Positions 1 through 10,655 are shown, counted from the stretch's first letter. The stretch is DNA of 64,000 nt from Heterodera schachtii (GCA_023374025.1 SIJG01000063.1:380216-444215), one strand, 5' to 3'. Numbers and translations: made by a program. Notes: generated from the letters alone by a model not told the origin.

Positions 1-454
1 CCTTTTTCATGGCACCAATCCTTTTTTTGAAAGCATCTTCCTCTTCAGGTTTGACGTATCGCTTGAAATCAAACCCCTTTCCCTTTTGGGTCTGCACATT
101 GTTGGCCGCCTTCTCAAGCAAATTTTTGAGTCCTACCTTGCCCTCACTTATCAACGACTCTTTAAGGTCTTTGCCCTCAAGAACATTGGATAGGACACGG
201 TTGCCCGACTCGAGCCCTTGACGACCAATTGTTGCACCAATTTCCTTTCCAATTGGGACCAGATAACGCATTAGGCTGCGGAACACTGCCCCTATTCCAT
301 TACCGCGCTGGAATGGTTGGCCGTGAAAAATATTGTAAGTTCCAACTCCTGCTCCACCATATTGATTGAAGAATACCAATTCTGATGATGACGATGAATT
401 TTGAAATGGGAAAGTAGACCATTCAACCTTTAATGGGTCAAAATCGATATGCAT
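1..454 (-). CDS. Polinton virion-type small protein, 5' part only (runs off window)
   Basis: The frame is open from ATG at 454 to the left edge (151 codons, no stop). The start follows 65 bases after the protease stop codon. What is visible: a Ser-rich, Gly-rich N-terminus, then an amphipathic Gly/Arg/Leu segment starting QRGNGIG and continuing through a stretch rich in Ile, Gly and Val, then a Lys-rich tail (GKGFDFK, FKKRIGAMKK). This layout matches the small conserved virion-associated proteins encoded beside capsid and protease genes in Polintons (PX-type); that assignment rests on context and general pattern, not on a diagnostic catalytic motif. It lies in the same orientation as the protease and capsid-type gene, consistent with one late-gene block of a Polinton. 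No frameshift is seen in the part present. Confidence 0.6.
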   Translation of the reverse strand, partial: MHIDFDPLKVEWSTFPFQNSSSSSELVFFNQYGGAGVGTYNIFHGQPFQRGNGIGAVFRSLMRYLVPIGKEIGATIGRQGLESGNRVLSNVLEGKDLKESLISEGKVGLKNLLEKAANNVQTQKGKGFDFKRYVKPEEEDAFKKRIGAMKK

Positions 455-519
455 TTTTTTTTGTTTTTGTTATTTGGGGGCCAAAAAAAAGCTGTTTTGG
501 ATATATTTTTTCATGCTAT

Positions 520-996
520 TTATATTCTAAAGATCTTTTCTCGTGCAAAGGTGTTAACAATAGTGTCAGGTGATTGCTTTGCGAGCCATAATTGTTGAAC
601 AATTTCATCAAATGAGCACTGAAGACACCGATGGTGTAGGAAAAAAATAACATGTTTACCACAAGAGCGAGCGTATGGTGATTGCAGGGGGACCCGGTTG
701 TAGCGAACTGATGGGAATTTTGATAAAAAATTACTTATGTGTTCACTGATCGGTGGCCAAACACCACTAGAATCGTAATACTCGATACGACCAATCCGGT
801 CACAATAGAATGCTACCCAATGAGTTCCAATCATATCACTGGTATCAATGTTAGCCACAAAACACTGTGGCAATAAACTTGAGCGTGGGCTGAACATTAT
901 CTTATCCGCTGGAAAGCAGCCACGATAGGCATACCTAGTGGCCGGGTTTCTTGTCAGAATTTTATTAAGCTCCACAGTGTTCATATTTTTTCGCAA
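520..996 (-). CDS. Adenain-like cysteine protease of a Polinton/Maverick (PRO)
   Basis: 158-residue ORF with the adenovirus-type (C5/Ulp1-fold) protease layout. Residues GTHWVAF hold the catalytic His59, YYDSSG holds Asp75, RVPLQSP holds Gln105 (oxyanion hole) and SCGKHV holds the nucleophile Cys112. In the family this enzyme matures virion proteins; Polintons carry one as a hallmark gene. The length is slightly short but covers all catalytic elements. Start: Met1 directly abuts the stop of the capsid-type gene; Met5 (984) is an equally good start. The frame is intact although the neighbouring polymerase is wrecked, so either decay is recent or the protease was kept. Functional activity cannot be judged from sequence. 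Confidence 0.85.
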   Translation of the reverse strand: MRKNMNTVELNKILTRNPATRYAYRGCFPADKIMFSPRSSLLPQCFVANIDTSDMIGTHWVAFYCDRIGRIEYYDSSGVWPPISEHISNFLSKFPSVRYNRVPLQSPYARSCGKHVIFFLHHRCLQCSFDEIVQQLWLAKQSPDTIVNTFAREKIFRI

Positions 997-1923
997 TCAA
1001 AAATATGATGACTTTCGAAAATGAAGTGTTAATGTACACGTTCCATACTGAAAAGGCATAAGCGCACCGCTTGAAGTCCTAATTTCTACCAAAATTTCAG
1101 AAATTTCTTTTTGCAACACACGGTGATATTGTATTGCATAAAATTGCTCCTCAACCATTTCATCCGGATTACCACGTATTGTTGTAATGCGCATTATGGG
1201 TGCTATAACGTTTCCAATCATCATTGGCACAATTAGGTCGGGGACGTAAACATGAAGTGTGGAAACTCCCCCACTCATATCTGGCATAAATTTTGCTGGA
1301 TTTTTACTTCGCTTGAACTCGGTTTGGGGAGCAAACCCAAGAATGTAGGCCAATTGTTCCGAAAGCTTAACTCGTTTAATAAATTTGGTATTGATTGACA
1401 ATGTGAACCTATTTTGTTGAACGTCAAAAATGAATTGTAATACACTGCTCACTTTCCTGTAGGCCTGAATCCAAGCATCCATTCCAAGGTCCTTGATTGA
1501 GTTGTTGAGCGAGAGCTGGTCTTTAGTCAATTTGTTCAACTCCAGCTCCAAATGCTTGGCAACTAACTCTCGATAAAGCTGAAGATCACCCGTGTCTCGT
1601 ATTTTCATAAAATAGTTATCCAATTTTTTTTGATATCCCTCATCGCTATCACTGTCTCTTCGCAGTGGGACATTGCTGGTTGCTGCACGCTTCTCTCGAT
1701 CAAGCAATGCGTCAGCAGTTAGCATAGGGTTTGCCGTCCCGTCTTCATTGTATATGAGTGCATCTGCAATTGTATCGACAGCGACCAGAAGTGAAGTCAA
1801 CAATGGGATAGCGTCATCACCAGCGCTAATTTTGCTCCTTTTCGGCCTAGCTCTATCAAGATCACTTTTGGTTGTCGACGTGCGCTTCTCCCACGCTCCA
1901 CTGTGCAGACTGGACATGCACAC
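997..1923 (-). CDS. Polinton capsid-type structural protein (F54H12.2-like family, probable minor capsid/penton)
   Basis: About 308 codons. The N-terminal part is basic and charged (RPKRSK, REKRAA). The C-terminal part has the features of a conserved Polinton structural protein: an LSEQLAYILGF segment, a beta-rich LHVYVPDLIVP stretch, a VIAPIMRI stretch and the terminal signature LTLHFRK. It is followed at once by the protease and then the small virion-type protein, the usual structural block. Whether it is the minor capsid/penton or another virion component cannot be settled here. The first residues of the ORF overlap, in another frame, the last residues of the polymerase remnant, so the annotated N-terminus is probably a deletion-junction artefact and the original start may lie near 1860. 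Confidence 0.7.
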   Translation of the reverse strand: MCMSSLHSGAWEKRTSTTKSDLDRARPKRSKISAGDDAIPLLTSLLVAVDTIADALIYNEDGTANPMLTADALLDREKRAATSNVPLRRDSDSDEGYQKKLDNYFMKIRDTGDLQLYRELVAKHLELELNKLTKDQLSLNNSIKDLGMDAWIQAYRKVSSVLQFIFDVQQNRFTLSINTKFIKRVKLSEQLAYILGFAPQTEFKRSKNPAKFMPDMSGGVSTLHVYVPDLIVPMMIGNVIAPIMRITTIRGNPDEMVEEQFYAIQYHRVLQKEISEILVEIRTSSGALMPFQYGTCTLTLHFRKSSYF

Positions 1924-4422
1924 CAGGATTCATCAACTCATACATGCGAATGTATCGTGCAGATTCTGCTGATGCTCGTCTTCCGCGTAAATATCCGCCC
2001 TCAGGTGTGTTGACAAGCTTGTTGCGAGCAACGAAACAACGTCGAAACGTGGCCAACGCCAAACCAGCACCCGTTGACGCAATTATAAATGGGTCCAATC
2101 CTCTCGTATTTTCCATGATTAATTCGCGAAACTTCAGCACACTCTCGCGTAGAATTGCCACATCGTTTGCACAATAGGTTATCAGTTGTTCTCTGAGCTG
2201 AAATTTGGCGGCGGTGCGTTCAACTGCATACCATCGCAAGAATTGTTCACGTTTAGCCGTCTTCATGTGATCGGGCTGATAAAATTCAATACCGGGTAGC
2301 CCTTGCAGGCGAACATTCAAATTTTGATGACGAATGTACAAATATGGAAAAAATGGCTTGCACGTTGCAATGTTGTTTGGCAAACTGAAGGTCCTCGGAA
2401 GAGCATCGAGTTCACAAAAGAAGAAATTGAGCGTGTCTTTGAAGGTTACTTGCCGTTGAAGATTGCCTTTGAGCGTCATTGAGTAAATCTTCAGGCCCGT
2501 TGTGCAGATGATCCACGGGATTTTTGGTTGCGTCATCAAAACAGTGGAAGAAAAGGCGCCGCGGATTGTAAGTAATATGGATAGGCATTTCGGTGCTGTC
2601 GCCGGGCGCGTTGCGAAACGGGGGGCTGCACCACTGTCGTCCCCTAGGCCCCGTTGGCGTGCCACAGATACAACCATTCGCTTTCTGTCCAACGCCAGCG
2701 TGAACCGTAATTCCGGCCGCAATGCAACGCTCGCAAATCACTTCCGCAATGATAAGAAGTGGAACATGTTTTTGAGCAACTTGGGTTCGAAGTTGCAATG
2801 GTTGGTCTTGAGAGGTTTCGGCATCAAAGAAACAATATCTTATCGGTTTGCGTTTACGAGAACGCCGAGCATTGATAGGGCCCCGGTTGTTTTCTTCACT
2901 ATCATCACATTCACTGTCGTCTTCATCTTCATCAGCATCAACATCATTTTCAATCGTTCGTTCTTGGCGTTGTTCGTGTCGTTGTTGTAGCTGCTGGTTG
3001 GACCTTCTTGGTGCTCGAAACTCGTCCAACGGTTGAATAAAGCAGGGCTCCGCTTGACCATGTTCTCCCCAGCACTGTAGGCATTGTTCTTGCTGTTGTT
3101 GTTGTTGTTGCTGTTGCCGAATTCCTCGCAGACATATGTGCTCGAAAGTGGCATAAATGATACCACCACATATCCGACAAATACGTCTCCATTCACAGAT
3201 TGGGCTGAATCGCCGTCCACTTCGTCCATCCAAGGTTGCAGGTGCGCGATTTAACAAATGGTAGTTATAACAACCCAAATTAGGAAAAACGAATTGACAT
3301 TGCAAACAGAGACGTTTGCTGTTTGATCCATCAGGAAATTGTTGTTGTTGACAAGGATAATCAGCGCCGAAACGTAGGCAGAGGCGACAAACAACTTTAC
3401 ATTCTTGCGGATGGTACTTTCGAGTCACTCTCCGTTCACAATCAACACAATAGCCTGCACAACGAAACAGTTGCTCAATACGTCCAACATAATGAAAGTG
3501 CGCGTTCTCCAGCAATAAACACAAGTTAAATCTTGCAGCCCTACCAGAGTCTCCTTTTTTTAGAAAAGTATTTTTTCCATTGCAAATCTCTACCTTTGAA
3601 AACAATCCGGTACTGTTGTTCCTTCTCAAAAACTGTTAGACGAATCTGCCCTTCTCCGTAATGTTCATCAACCCATTGTTGTAGCCGTCCAACGTCTTCC
3701 AAAGTGTACATGTACTTATTCACGTCGATTCCGGCTCTTCGCAACAAATGACTTGCTTCTGGCCCGTGGAAAGGAAACGTTGACGTGCCACGTAATCATT
3801 GAACACACGTTGGCCTTCTCGAAGGTCCCGAAACATGCGAGAACGATAATCCTTTAGACAAATCAAAACAGCTCTTGCCAAACACAGTCGGTCGTTTGGA
3901 TTTCGAATTCTGACCAGTGAATTCACTGTATGGATAACAGCGTGCTCTTCGCCCCACAAACAAGCACCTATTGATAAATAAGGTACCAATGACAAAAAAA
4001 TCATATTTTTCTCCACCTTCACGACCATTTTCCGTTCGATCACCTTCCATTGGCCAAACAGCCAAAACCTTGGTAAGTGTTGTTCCTGCGGTTAAGTCGA
4101 TGCCTGCCGCAGATTGGTCATTCAAGCGTTGAATAAAATCAGCTATTGCAGCAGGGTTGTTTTGTTCTGGAGGACGAAGTGCAATCGTAAACGGACTCTC
4201 AAACGTGGGCGGGTGCAATTGTAATCCTATCAATGATGGAGGTGGTCGGCCTTGCAACACACGGGCAAACAGTTGTTCAACCAGTTGTTCCAGAACGCGG
4301 TCTGGACGCTGCACTTGCTCAAGCGGGACAAAACGAACTTGAGCCACCTCGCCCCGTGTGTTCCTTGGTCTGTTCCGCATCTCGTGTACCGATTCAATAG
4401 AAAATGGATTACGTCCAGCCAT
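1862..4422 (-). pseudogene. Protein-primed DNA polymerase B of a Polinton, frameshifted and truncated
   Basis: Starts at ATG 4422 (MAGRNPFS). Recognisable parts in order: an N-terminal region with QSAAGIDL and VLAVWP (4330-4030); a PNDRLCLARA segment (about 3880); DVGRLQQW (about 3690); a Cys-rich putative zinc-binding stretch (3500-3200); an Asp/Glu acidic run; and the exonuclease I motif FFDAET (about 2830, usually FFDFET). Further on are FKDTLNFF and YCANDVAIL, typical of the type-B polymerase exonuclease region. The frame changes at about 3990-3950, 3757, 3600-3540 and 2510. The Exo II region is missing at the fourth break. After about 1870 the whole polymerase half (palm and thumb, with the YxDTD catalytic motif) is absent and the capsid-type gene follows. 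Non-functional. In intact Polintons this enzyme replicates the element from a terminal protein. Confidence 0.85.
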
Positions 4423-4521
4423 TAAATCTGACAATTTATTTATTGATTTAGAAATATGAAAGATATTGAAAAAATGATCAATGTGAAAAACAATAATCAT
4501 TAGTAAGGATTTTTTGACAGA

Positions 4522-4737
4522 TTATTGCTTTTCTTGGCGTTTTTTTTGCTTCTTCTTGTTTCTCTCTTCTTCGATCTCAATGAGCGCTTTCTTTACTTCG
4601 TCATTTGCAAACTTTTTTAGGCGGTCAGAATAACTAGAAGCAACATTGTTGTTGTTGTTGTTGTCGGGATTGACAATTTTTCGGGGAGAAGATTTTTGAC
4701 GCATTGGATATTTAACCAAAATGAAATAACTGGACAA
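4522..4737 (-). CDS. Small basic hypothetical ORF upstream of Polinton polymerase
   Basis: 71 codons between the acidic ORF and the polymerase start. It has an Asn run (six N in a row) and a very Lys/Glu-rich C-terminal half (IEEERNKKKQKKRQEKQ) likely to form a charged helix. No recognised domain. Strand and position suggest it belongs to the Polinton, but coding is not certain. Confidence 0.35.
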   Translation of the reverse strand: MSSYFILVKYPMRQKSSPRKIVNPDNNNNNNVASSYSDRLKKFANDEVKKALIEIEEERNKKKQKKRQEKQ

Positions 4738-4901
4738 ACGGGACTAGGGAACAGCAATTTTATTTTGCCAAAGCGACCCCCCGTGATCAATACAATTGAT
4801 TAGTCTGCTGAAAACTCAAAGATCAATCCATAGTTTTTTATCCTGCCACACATTGGAAATTTTTTCATCATTATCGATTATTCAAAAAAATCATTCATTG
4901 T

Positions 4902-5210
4902 TTATTCATCACCAACAATTTCATTGAAAATTTGCGCTACATACTCGGCATGTAAACGCATCAATTCTTCAATTTGCTCAACATCATGTTCTTCCTCTTC
5001 TTGTTCTGCTTCCTCTCCTCTTTCTTCTCCCTCATGAACGTTGAGAAGCAATGCATCCTCAACATCCCCAATCTGAATCAATAATTCTGCTTGTTGTTGT
5101 TGCGGTTGTTGTTGCTGTTCGGGTTGTTGGGGCTCAGGCAGCGGCCGCGCTTCCAGATCATTAACATTTAGCGAGATATTAAAAAGATTTTCGCTTGGGG
5201 GCATTTGCAA
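4902..5210 (-). CDS. Small acidic Gln/Glu-rich hypothetical protein of the Polinton
   Basis: 102 codons from ATG 5210. The middle is Pro/Gln-rich (PEPQQPEQQQQ), followed by an acidic block (EEAEQEEEEHD) and a short amphipathic C-terminus ending FNEIVGDE. No family recognised. It is the first ORF after the tandem CRE-like repeat at 5295-5575 and reads toward the polymerase, so it would be the promoter-proximal gene of the element. The low-complexity content makes function assignment impossible. Confidence 0.4.
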   Translation of the reverse strand: MQMPPSENLFNISLNVNDLEARPLPEPQQPEQQQQPQQQQAELLIQIGDVEDALLLNVHEGEERGEEAEQEEEEHDVEQIEELMRLHAEYVAQIFNEIVGDE

Positions 5211-5294
5211 ACGTTGAATGATTTAGAAGCACAAGGGGAGGCACTTTTATAGCCAGGACCTTACAGAGCATAGAGTGCTCAAAAAATCAATAAT

Positions 5295-5575
5295 AAAGCG
5301 GGGTCAATTGATTGCGTCACCATAAAGGGGGCGGAGTCAGTTGATTGCGTCATGATAAATGGGGCGGGGTCAGTTGATTGCGTCATGAGATAGAGGGGCG
5401 GAGTCAGTTAATGACGTCATGATAAAGGGGGCGGAGTCAGTTGATTGCGTCATGAGATAGGGGGGGCGGAGTCAGTTAATGACGTCATGATAAATGGGGC
5501 GGAGTCAGTTGATTACGTCATGATAAAGGGGCGGAGTCAGTTGATTGCGTCATGATAAAGGGGGCGGAGTCAGCG
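5295..5575. repeat. Tandem 32-35 bp repeats with CRE-like core, about nine units
   Basis: Each unit reads roughly GGGGCGGAGTCAGTTGATTG, then CGTCATGATAAA. At least two units carry the full palindrome TGACGTCA (TTAATGACGTCAT) instead of TTGATTGCGTCAT. The array sits immediately upstream of the first minus-strand Polinton ORF (start 5210). It could be a promoter/enhancer array or subterminal repeat of the Polinton end; the other end of the element is outside the window. Confidence 0.8.
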
Positions 5576-6655
5576 TGTGAGGCACGGCACCCGCATATAG
5601 CCAATAGGCTTTTGGACAAAACCCACATCTTCGGGTTTGCCAATCAGATCGATTGACTTGATTAGCAAAAAATCGATAATTTATGTATGAATATATTCTA
5701 CTGCCACATCATCATTTTTGTAAGTACCAATTGCAAATTTTGCTGTACGCTTGGGTCTAAACCGGAATAAGTGCCGTTAAAATGAAATGACATTTATGTG
5801 CGCCATTTATATGAAGCGCGCAATTTGTCCTGCGTAAGTGGCAAATATTACTTTTGGGTGTAACTTAAGTGTCCGCACAACTTTTTTTTAAGAATTTTTT
5901 TTATTATAAATTCAACAAACCACAATAATAAATTCGAAATAAACGCAATTATTTACGATAATGTGTTGCAATTTTTCAGGCAAGAATCAATCCTAATGGA
6001 ATTAGAGTTAATAAAAAATAAAAATGAGATCATTTTCGGATTAGGTATTTTTGATGGCTGATTTAAAGAAAATGAAAATTGATACAGAGGCAGAGAAAAC
6101 GTGAGTAAATAGAGCAAAGTTAGCACTTTAAAAATATTAATTTATTTATTTTTATTATATAATAAATGAATTATTGGAGGGCCGCATCTGAAAGTGGTCT
6201 CCAAAAACGGCATTTTCTAAGACCACCAAATAACAAAATAATCGCGAAAAAGGCACCAAAATAGGCACCAAAAAATTGAAAAAAAGGCATGAAAAGGCAC
6301 GAAAAGCCCGAAAAAGGCATGAAAATATGCATTTAATTTTTTTTTTATTAAGGATTTTTAGTGATGAAAAAACGCAAAACTTAATCCGAAAAAAACATTA
6401 ATTTATATATTTATTTTAATAATTTTTTCGAATAAGGAAAATTTTTAAACCCAAAATTTTTTTTATCAAGAAAAATTAAATAATTTGGCGATCAATTTTT
6501 GAGAAAATTTTTCAATTCTTTAGGGGTGTATTTTCTGAAATTTTTTACGTTCATTTCTTAGGGGTGGGTGTATTTTATTTAATTTTATTTGCAGAGTAAA
6601 TAACTGTAATTTTGCTCAAAGTTAATCAAAAGTGAGATAAACAATAAAGATTTAC
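5576..6655. other. No gene seen; contains dispersed repeat 6185-6590
   Basis: AT-rich, no coding frame. From about 6185 to 6590 it carries (GGCACNAAAA)-like short repeats followed by a segment (GGCGATCAATTTTTGAGAAA and onward to TAGGGGTGTATTTTCTGAAA) that recurs in reverse orientation at about 48590-49100 and partly near 58020-58100. This is a dispersed non-autonomous element of unknown class. Confidence 0.55.
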
Positions 6656-6727
6656 AACCGTAGCTCAGTTGGGTTAGAGCATTCTGCTGATTTGAAGGGT
6701 CATGGTTTCAATTCCCACTGGGCTCGT
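6656..6727 (+). pseudogene. tRNA-like sequence (degenerate tRNA or SINE head)
   Basis: Shows an A-box-like TAGCTCAGTTGGGTTAGAGC and a B-box-like GGTTTCAATTCCC, with GAT at the position expected for an anticodon (CTGATTT loop). The anticodon and acceptor stems pair poorly, so it is more likely a tRNA(Ile)-related pseudogene or SINE head than a working tRNA. A short inverted repeat GATGGCG/CGCCATC lies downstream (about 6807-6848). Confidence 0.5.
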
Positions 6728-7056
6728 GGATTTTTTTTAATTAATATCAATTCAAAAAACCAATTAAAAATAATCACGCTAATTTGTAAGCTATACATAT
6801 ATATCGATGGCGGACTCGCTCAGTTGGGCGCTCACTTTTGGGCGCCATCAGCATGCTTTTCCACTGTAACTTATTTCTCAGTCATCCAAATCCAACAATT
6901 TTGGTATCATTCAAAATTCACAAGTGGCAAATATTAATTTTTGGCTCCAAAAATTCAAAATGCCGAAAAATCAGTTTTAAACAAAATTTAAATCACACAT
7001 GCATTAACGATGAGAAAATGATAAGTCCACATTTTAAAATGAAACGACATTTTATC

Positions 7057-8420
7057 TCATAATTGTGTATTCTGCAGCGGAATTACTTGATTTGGATTTA
7101 AAATTCGTTTAAATACAAATGGAAATGTCGCTTGGAATGCCTGCCGATACTCAGTACTAAAATTGAATAATTTTAATTTTTTAAAATTTTATACCTCGTA
7201 AAGTATAAAATGGGTCCGTTTGACGCTGCGCCAATTTTCAAAGGAATTGAGGTAATTGCATTGCAAAACCATGCAATAATTGGAGATGAAATTAATGTAA
7301 TTAACAGCAAATAGGAAATTGTAGAGAACCAATAACCACCAACATTCACAGTGATAATGCAAAAAAGTGCGCGAAAAGTGCGACGATTGAACGAATCAGC
7401 GGACGGCAAACCTATAAAAAAGAATTAATTAATTAATTAATCAAATTGCTGGCAATTATGAATCCCTTGGAAATAGACATGATTTTTACAAGCCAAAAAA
7501 TTTTCATAAAAAAATTGAATTTACCTGAAGCTTTGATACGTATCACAATTCCAAGACAAATATAAATGATGAAAGTCATTGAAATAAGCAAAACACTTAT
7601 TGTACTTATAAATGATACATTCTAAAAATTATATTTAATTAATTTAAAAAAACATAAATAAACCTTTAAAAAATCAAAATATGATCCGGTGGTCATCTGA
7701 TCACCGTTTTCAATTGCATTTTGGTACATGGAAATAGACAAGCATAAACCATAGGACACAGAAAGAATTGTTAACAGCGCCAAATACAGTCGCTTTTTAA
7801 GGTTGTCGTGACTTAAAATTACTGTAATTAAAGATAGGAATTATTAATTTTTATACAATTCCGAAAAAGCAATTCCAATCAGCCGATCAATGCCAGTGAA
7901 AAACATCGCCGGAGCAATTCCCCCTAAAATAAAATATAATATATATCTTTTTTATATTTGCCATTTTATAAATTACCCATTCCAATCAAAGGAATGAATA
8001 AAATTTTTGCTGCCAGGCGACACTCAATGAAATTTTGGCCAGAAAATGCTGTGTACACAAACAGAAAGCCGCCAAGTTGGTAAAGCAATTCAAAAAAGGA
8101 GCAAAGTGCCAAAAGATAATTGGCTGTGCCATTGAGAGACCAAAAAATTAAAAATATATAAAAACGAGAAAATAATATATATTTTAAAAATTCAATACAT
8201 AATATAATTACTACTTTGTTTTGATTGTGACAAAAATAACAGAAAAATTCAACAGGATGCCAATTACTGCAATGATTCCATAACTTCCTGCAATTCCAAT
8301 CAGAGACCAGCTGGGATGAACATCTTTGAAGGCCAAATAAAACTGAAAATTTGTGTAATAAAATATTTTTTTTTACCTATTAATTACCGTATCATTGCCG
8401 TAGTTGTCCAAATTGGCCAT
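7057..8420 (-). CDS. Srsx-like serpentine chemoreceptor (GPCR-1), complete, 317 aa
   Basis: Exons in transcript order: 8420-8388, 8342-8215, 8140-7977, 7923-7857, 7811-7664, 7621-7525, 7411-7195, 7156-7057; they join in frame with no stop. TM1 lies in exon 2, TM2 in exon 3 (LALCSFF, GHFLFVY), TM3 in exon 4 ending with DRL (residues 121-123, in place of DRY). TM4 is in exon 5, followed by the loop GDQMTTG; TM5 is in exon 6. TM6 and TM7 are in exon 7, with NGPILYFTR as the NPxxY-like end, and a YRQAF helix follows in exon 8. Such receptors act in ciliated chemosensory neurons; the ligand is unknown. The acceptor before exon 3 is TTTTTTG|G rather than AG. It is divergently placed to the broken secreted-protein gene at 12.6 kb, with transposons between them. 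Confidence 0.85.
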
Positions 8421-8669
8421 AATAAAGCAACAACCCCAATTTTTTTATTTTACTTTTAAATGAACAACACTTTTTAATACCAAAATTAGAATTTGTCACC
8501 AGAACTCATGTTTATATTTTCATTAATTTTCACAAGAACCATTAATTAAATGTTGGATAAAATTAGGAAAATTTGTAATTGCTAAACTGTGCAAAGTTTT
8601 TATCATAGGCTTGACCTTTTTGTATAAATTATATTTTTAAATGAATCCATATCTGGCGGTTCGGGTTCC

Positions 8670-8945
8670 TACCTATCATATAAAAGCTATATAAGGCCTC
8701 ACTTCGAATACGCACCAGAAGCATGGAACACCCCCGTAAAAGAACCGAGTAAAATTATTAAAAAAAAGTTCAAAAATAATTCACAAGAATTGTATACAAA
8801 AAATGTGGTCTCAAGGCTGCACCATACTGAAAAAAGACTTGAGATTTGCAAATTGGAAAAATAGTACTCCAAGGTCACTCACTGATATGAATATAATTTT
8901 CAAAATAATTATGGGCTTAACTCATTTAAACCCAAAAAAATATTT
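8670..8945 (+). mobile_element. Non-LTR retrotransposon (LINE) reverse-transcriptase remnant
   Basis: A conceptual frame contains YKSYIRPHFEYAPEAW, the classic C-terminal end of LINE reverse transcriptases, followed by a Lys-rich segment, SRLHHTEKRLE, and after an in-frame stop and frame change IIFKIIMGLTHLNP. The rest of the element is absent. It is a dead 5'-truncated fragment. Confidence 0.65.
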
Positions 8946-9359
8946 CGAATTTTCTTCAATGACGTAACGAAAAACATTTAGACTTCAAAACAAAAGATGC
9001 AGAAATAAATTTTGGAAGAATTTTTTTTATTCGAACAATTAATCCATGGAACTGCTTATACAAAACAGCTATGGAAATTAGAGCTCGACATTTTGAAAAA
9101 GCCTGGATCTGGATTCTATGTTGGACCTGGATTTCCTGGACAAAAATCCAGGTCAATGACAAATCCAGGCTCCTCGGGACATGGATCCAGACCTGGACCT
9201 GGATTTTTTGGAATTTCTTTTAAAAAGCAAACAAATATTTGAAAACTGCAATTAATTGCTTGGAAACATCTAAAAATATCTAATTTACGAATATAATTTG
9301 TTTTTATATTTAATCCGAAAAATCCAGGCCTTATCCAGGTACCGGTCGGGTGGCCGAAC

Positions 9360-10629
9360 GTTTCGTCACTGAACCTTTCGTCACTAAACTTTTCGTCACT
9401 GAACCTTTCGTCACTGTAATAAAATAAATAATTTTAAAAGGAAAAATAAATAAATTTTTTAAAATTATATACGTACATAACTGATTTATTTGAAAAAATA
9501 TCAGTATAATATTTAACTTTCTGAATTTGTGGGTTATTTCAAATATTTGGCTACTGTTGAGTACAGGAAGTGTGTTAAATTGAGTGACGAGAAATTTTGA
9601 GGAATGGCATAATATTTAAAAAGGGCTTCTTGAACCAAACCAGGTTTCTAGTCGGTTTTACGCGTCCCATCATTTACGCGTCACAAAAAGTTTTCAAACC
9701 GTCAATCGAAACTTTATACCTCAGAATCGTCTAATTGTTCTTGATTGTATACTTTGATTATCGAAATGTGCAAAAGCAACCCTAAGCACACTTAATGATG
9801 TTAACAGAAAGTAAATTAATATTAAAAAATATGCAAAAAGCCTAAGCCTAGGCTTAAGCCTAAAGCTTAAGGAGTTTAAGCAATATGAGTTGTCATGATA
9901 CCTTAGGTTTAACAACGAAATTTTAGCTAAAAAAGATTATTGAATACCGGACAAAAAAATAGGTTTCCTCAGTTATTAGTACGGCTAAAATACCATGGAC
10001 CAGGGATGGCACGAAATTCCGATTGACAGGGTAATTTTTGGGGCATCGGATGCCATCTGTGCCATGGACACAAAATGTCATGGGACGCGTAAAGTTTCAT
10101 GGGACGCGTAAAACCGACTAGAACCCCAAACCAGTGTAAGCATTTTGTTAAGCGAATCCTTAGTGAATTTTAACGCTAATAGCACATTTTTGCTGATTAT
10201 AATGTACCGGTCAACAATTAGGGGAAAAGGCCTTAAGAGAAAGTCCATTTATCTGCAACACAACAATTTGTAAGAAATCTTTGCTGGATTCAAACAACCT
10301 GCAGAACAAGACCCATTGAAAATTTAATCAAAAAACAAATTTTGAACGCCCATATCTTTTTTCAACTCATGAATCCGGTTAGCATTTGCTTAGAAAAAGC
10401 TTCTCAACAAGAGCTTTCGATTTATACCAAGATTTTCCAATTTGGTTGTCGCAACCTTTCAGAAGTTCATTTTCGGAATGGTGTGTTAAGTGAAATTTTC
10501 ATACCATTTAGCACAAATTTAATGGGTTTTGGCTAAAAAATTTATAAAGTGTATGGCATAGTGTTTAAATTTTTTAAAAATTTATTTCAGTGACGAAAGG
10601 TTCAGTGACGAAAGGTTCAGTGACGAAAC
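9360..10629. mobile_element. Nested element with subterminal 15-mer repeats (TTTCGTCACTGAACC)
   Basis: The left end has GTTTCGTCACTGAACC and further copies of TTTCGTCACTGAACC; the right end carries the same motif inverted three times (CAGTGACGAAAGGTT). It lies inside the hAT-like element. No target duplication could be fixed, so the class is unknown. Confidence 0.6.
9644..10125. mobile_element. Innermost MULE-like MITE, 9-bp TSD
   Basis: 482 bp. Ends GTTTCTAGTCGG and CCGACTAGAACC form a TIR that extends through TTTTACGCGTCCCAT. It is flanked by the perfect 9-bp direct repeat CCAAACCAG (9635-9643 and 10126-10134), typical of Mutator-like elements. Contains a short palindrome of CCTAAGCCTAGG type near 9840. 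It is nested within the two preceding elements. Confidence 0.75.
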
Positions 10630-10655
10630 ATCAGGGAGCCACAGGTCGAGCTCTA

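Larger units (their letters stand above)
9079..10655. mobile_element. hAT-like non-autonomous element with 8-bp TSD, host of nested insertions
   Basis: Starts TAGAGCTCGAC and ends GTCGAGCTCTA, flanked on both sides by the perfect 8-bp direct repeat ATGGAAAT (9071-9078 and 10656-10663). The outer part is rich in CCAGG/CCTGG motifs (TCCAGGTCCAGG-like). A related CCAGG-rich element ending GAGCTCTA lies at about 55438-55852. No transposase frame. It sits upstream of GPCR-1. Confidence 0.8.

Noticed and set aside
9..221. 70-codon plus-strand ORF
   Set aside because: Antisense shadow of the open minus-strand Polinton gene.
5295..5575. CRISPR-like array
   Set aside because: The units are contiguous tandem repeats without unique spacers, in a eukaryotic transposon context.
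6656..6727. Functional tRNA-Ile
   Set aside because: Anticodon and acceptor stems do not pair well, and a GAT anticodon for Ile is not expected in animals.
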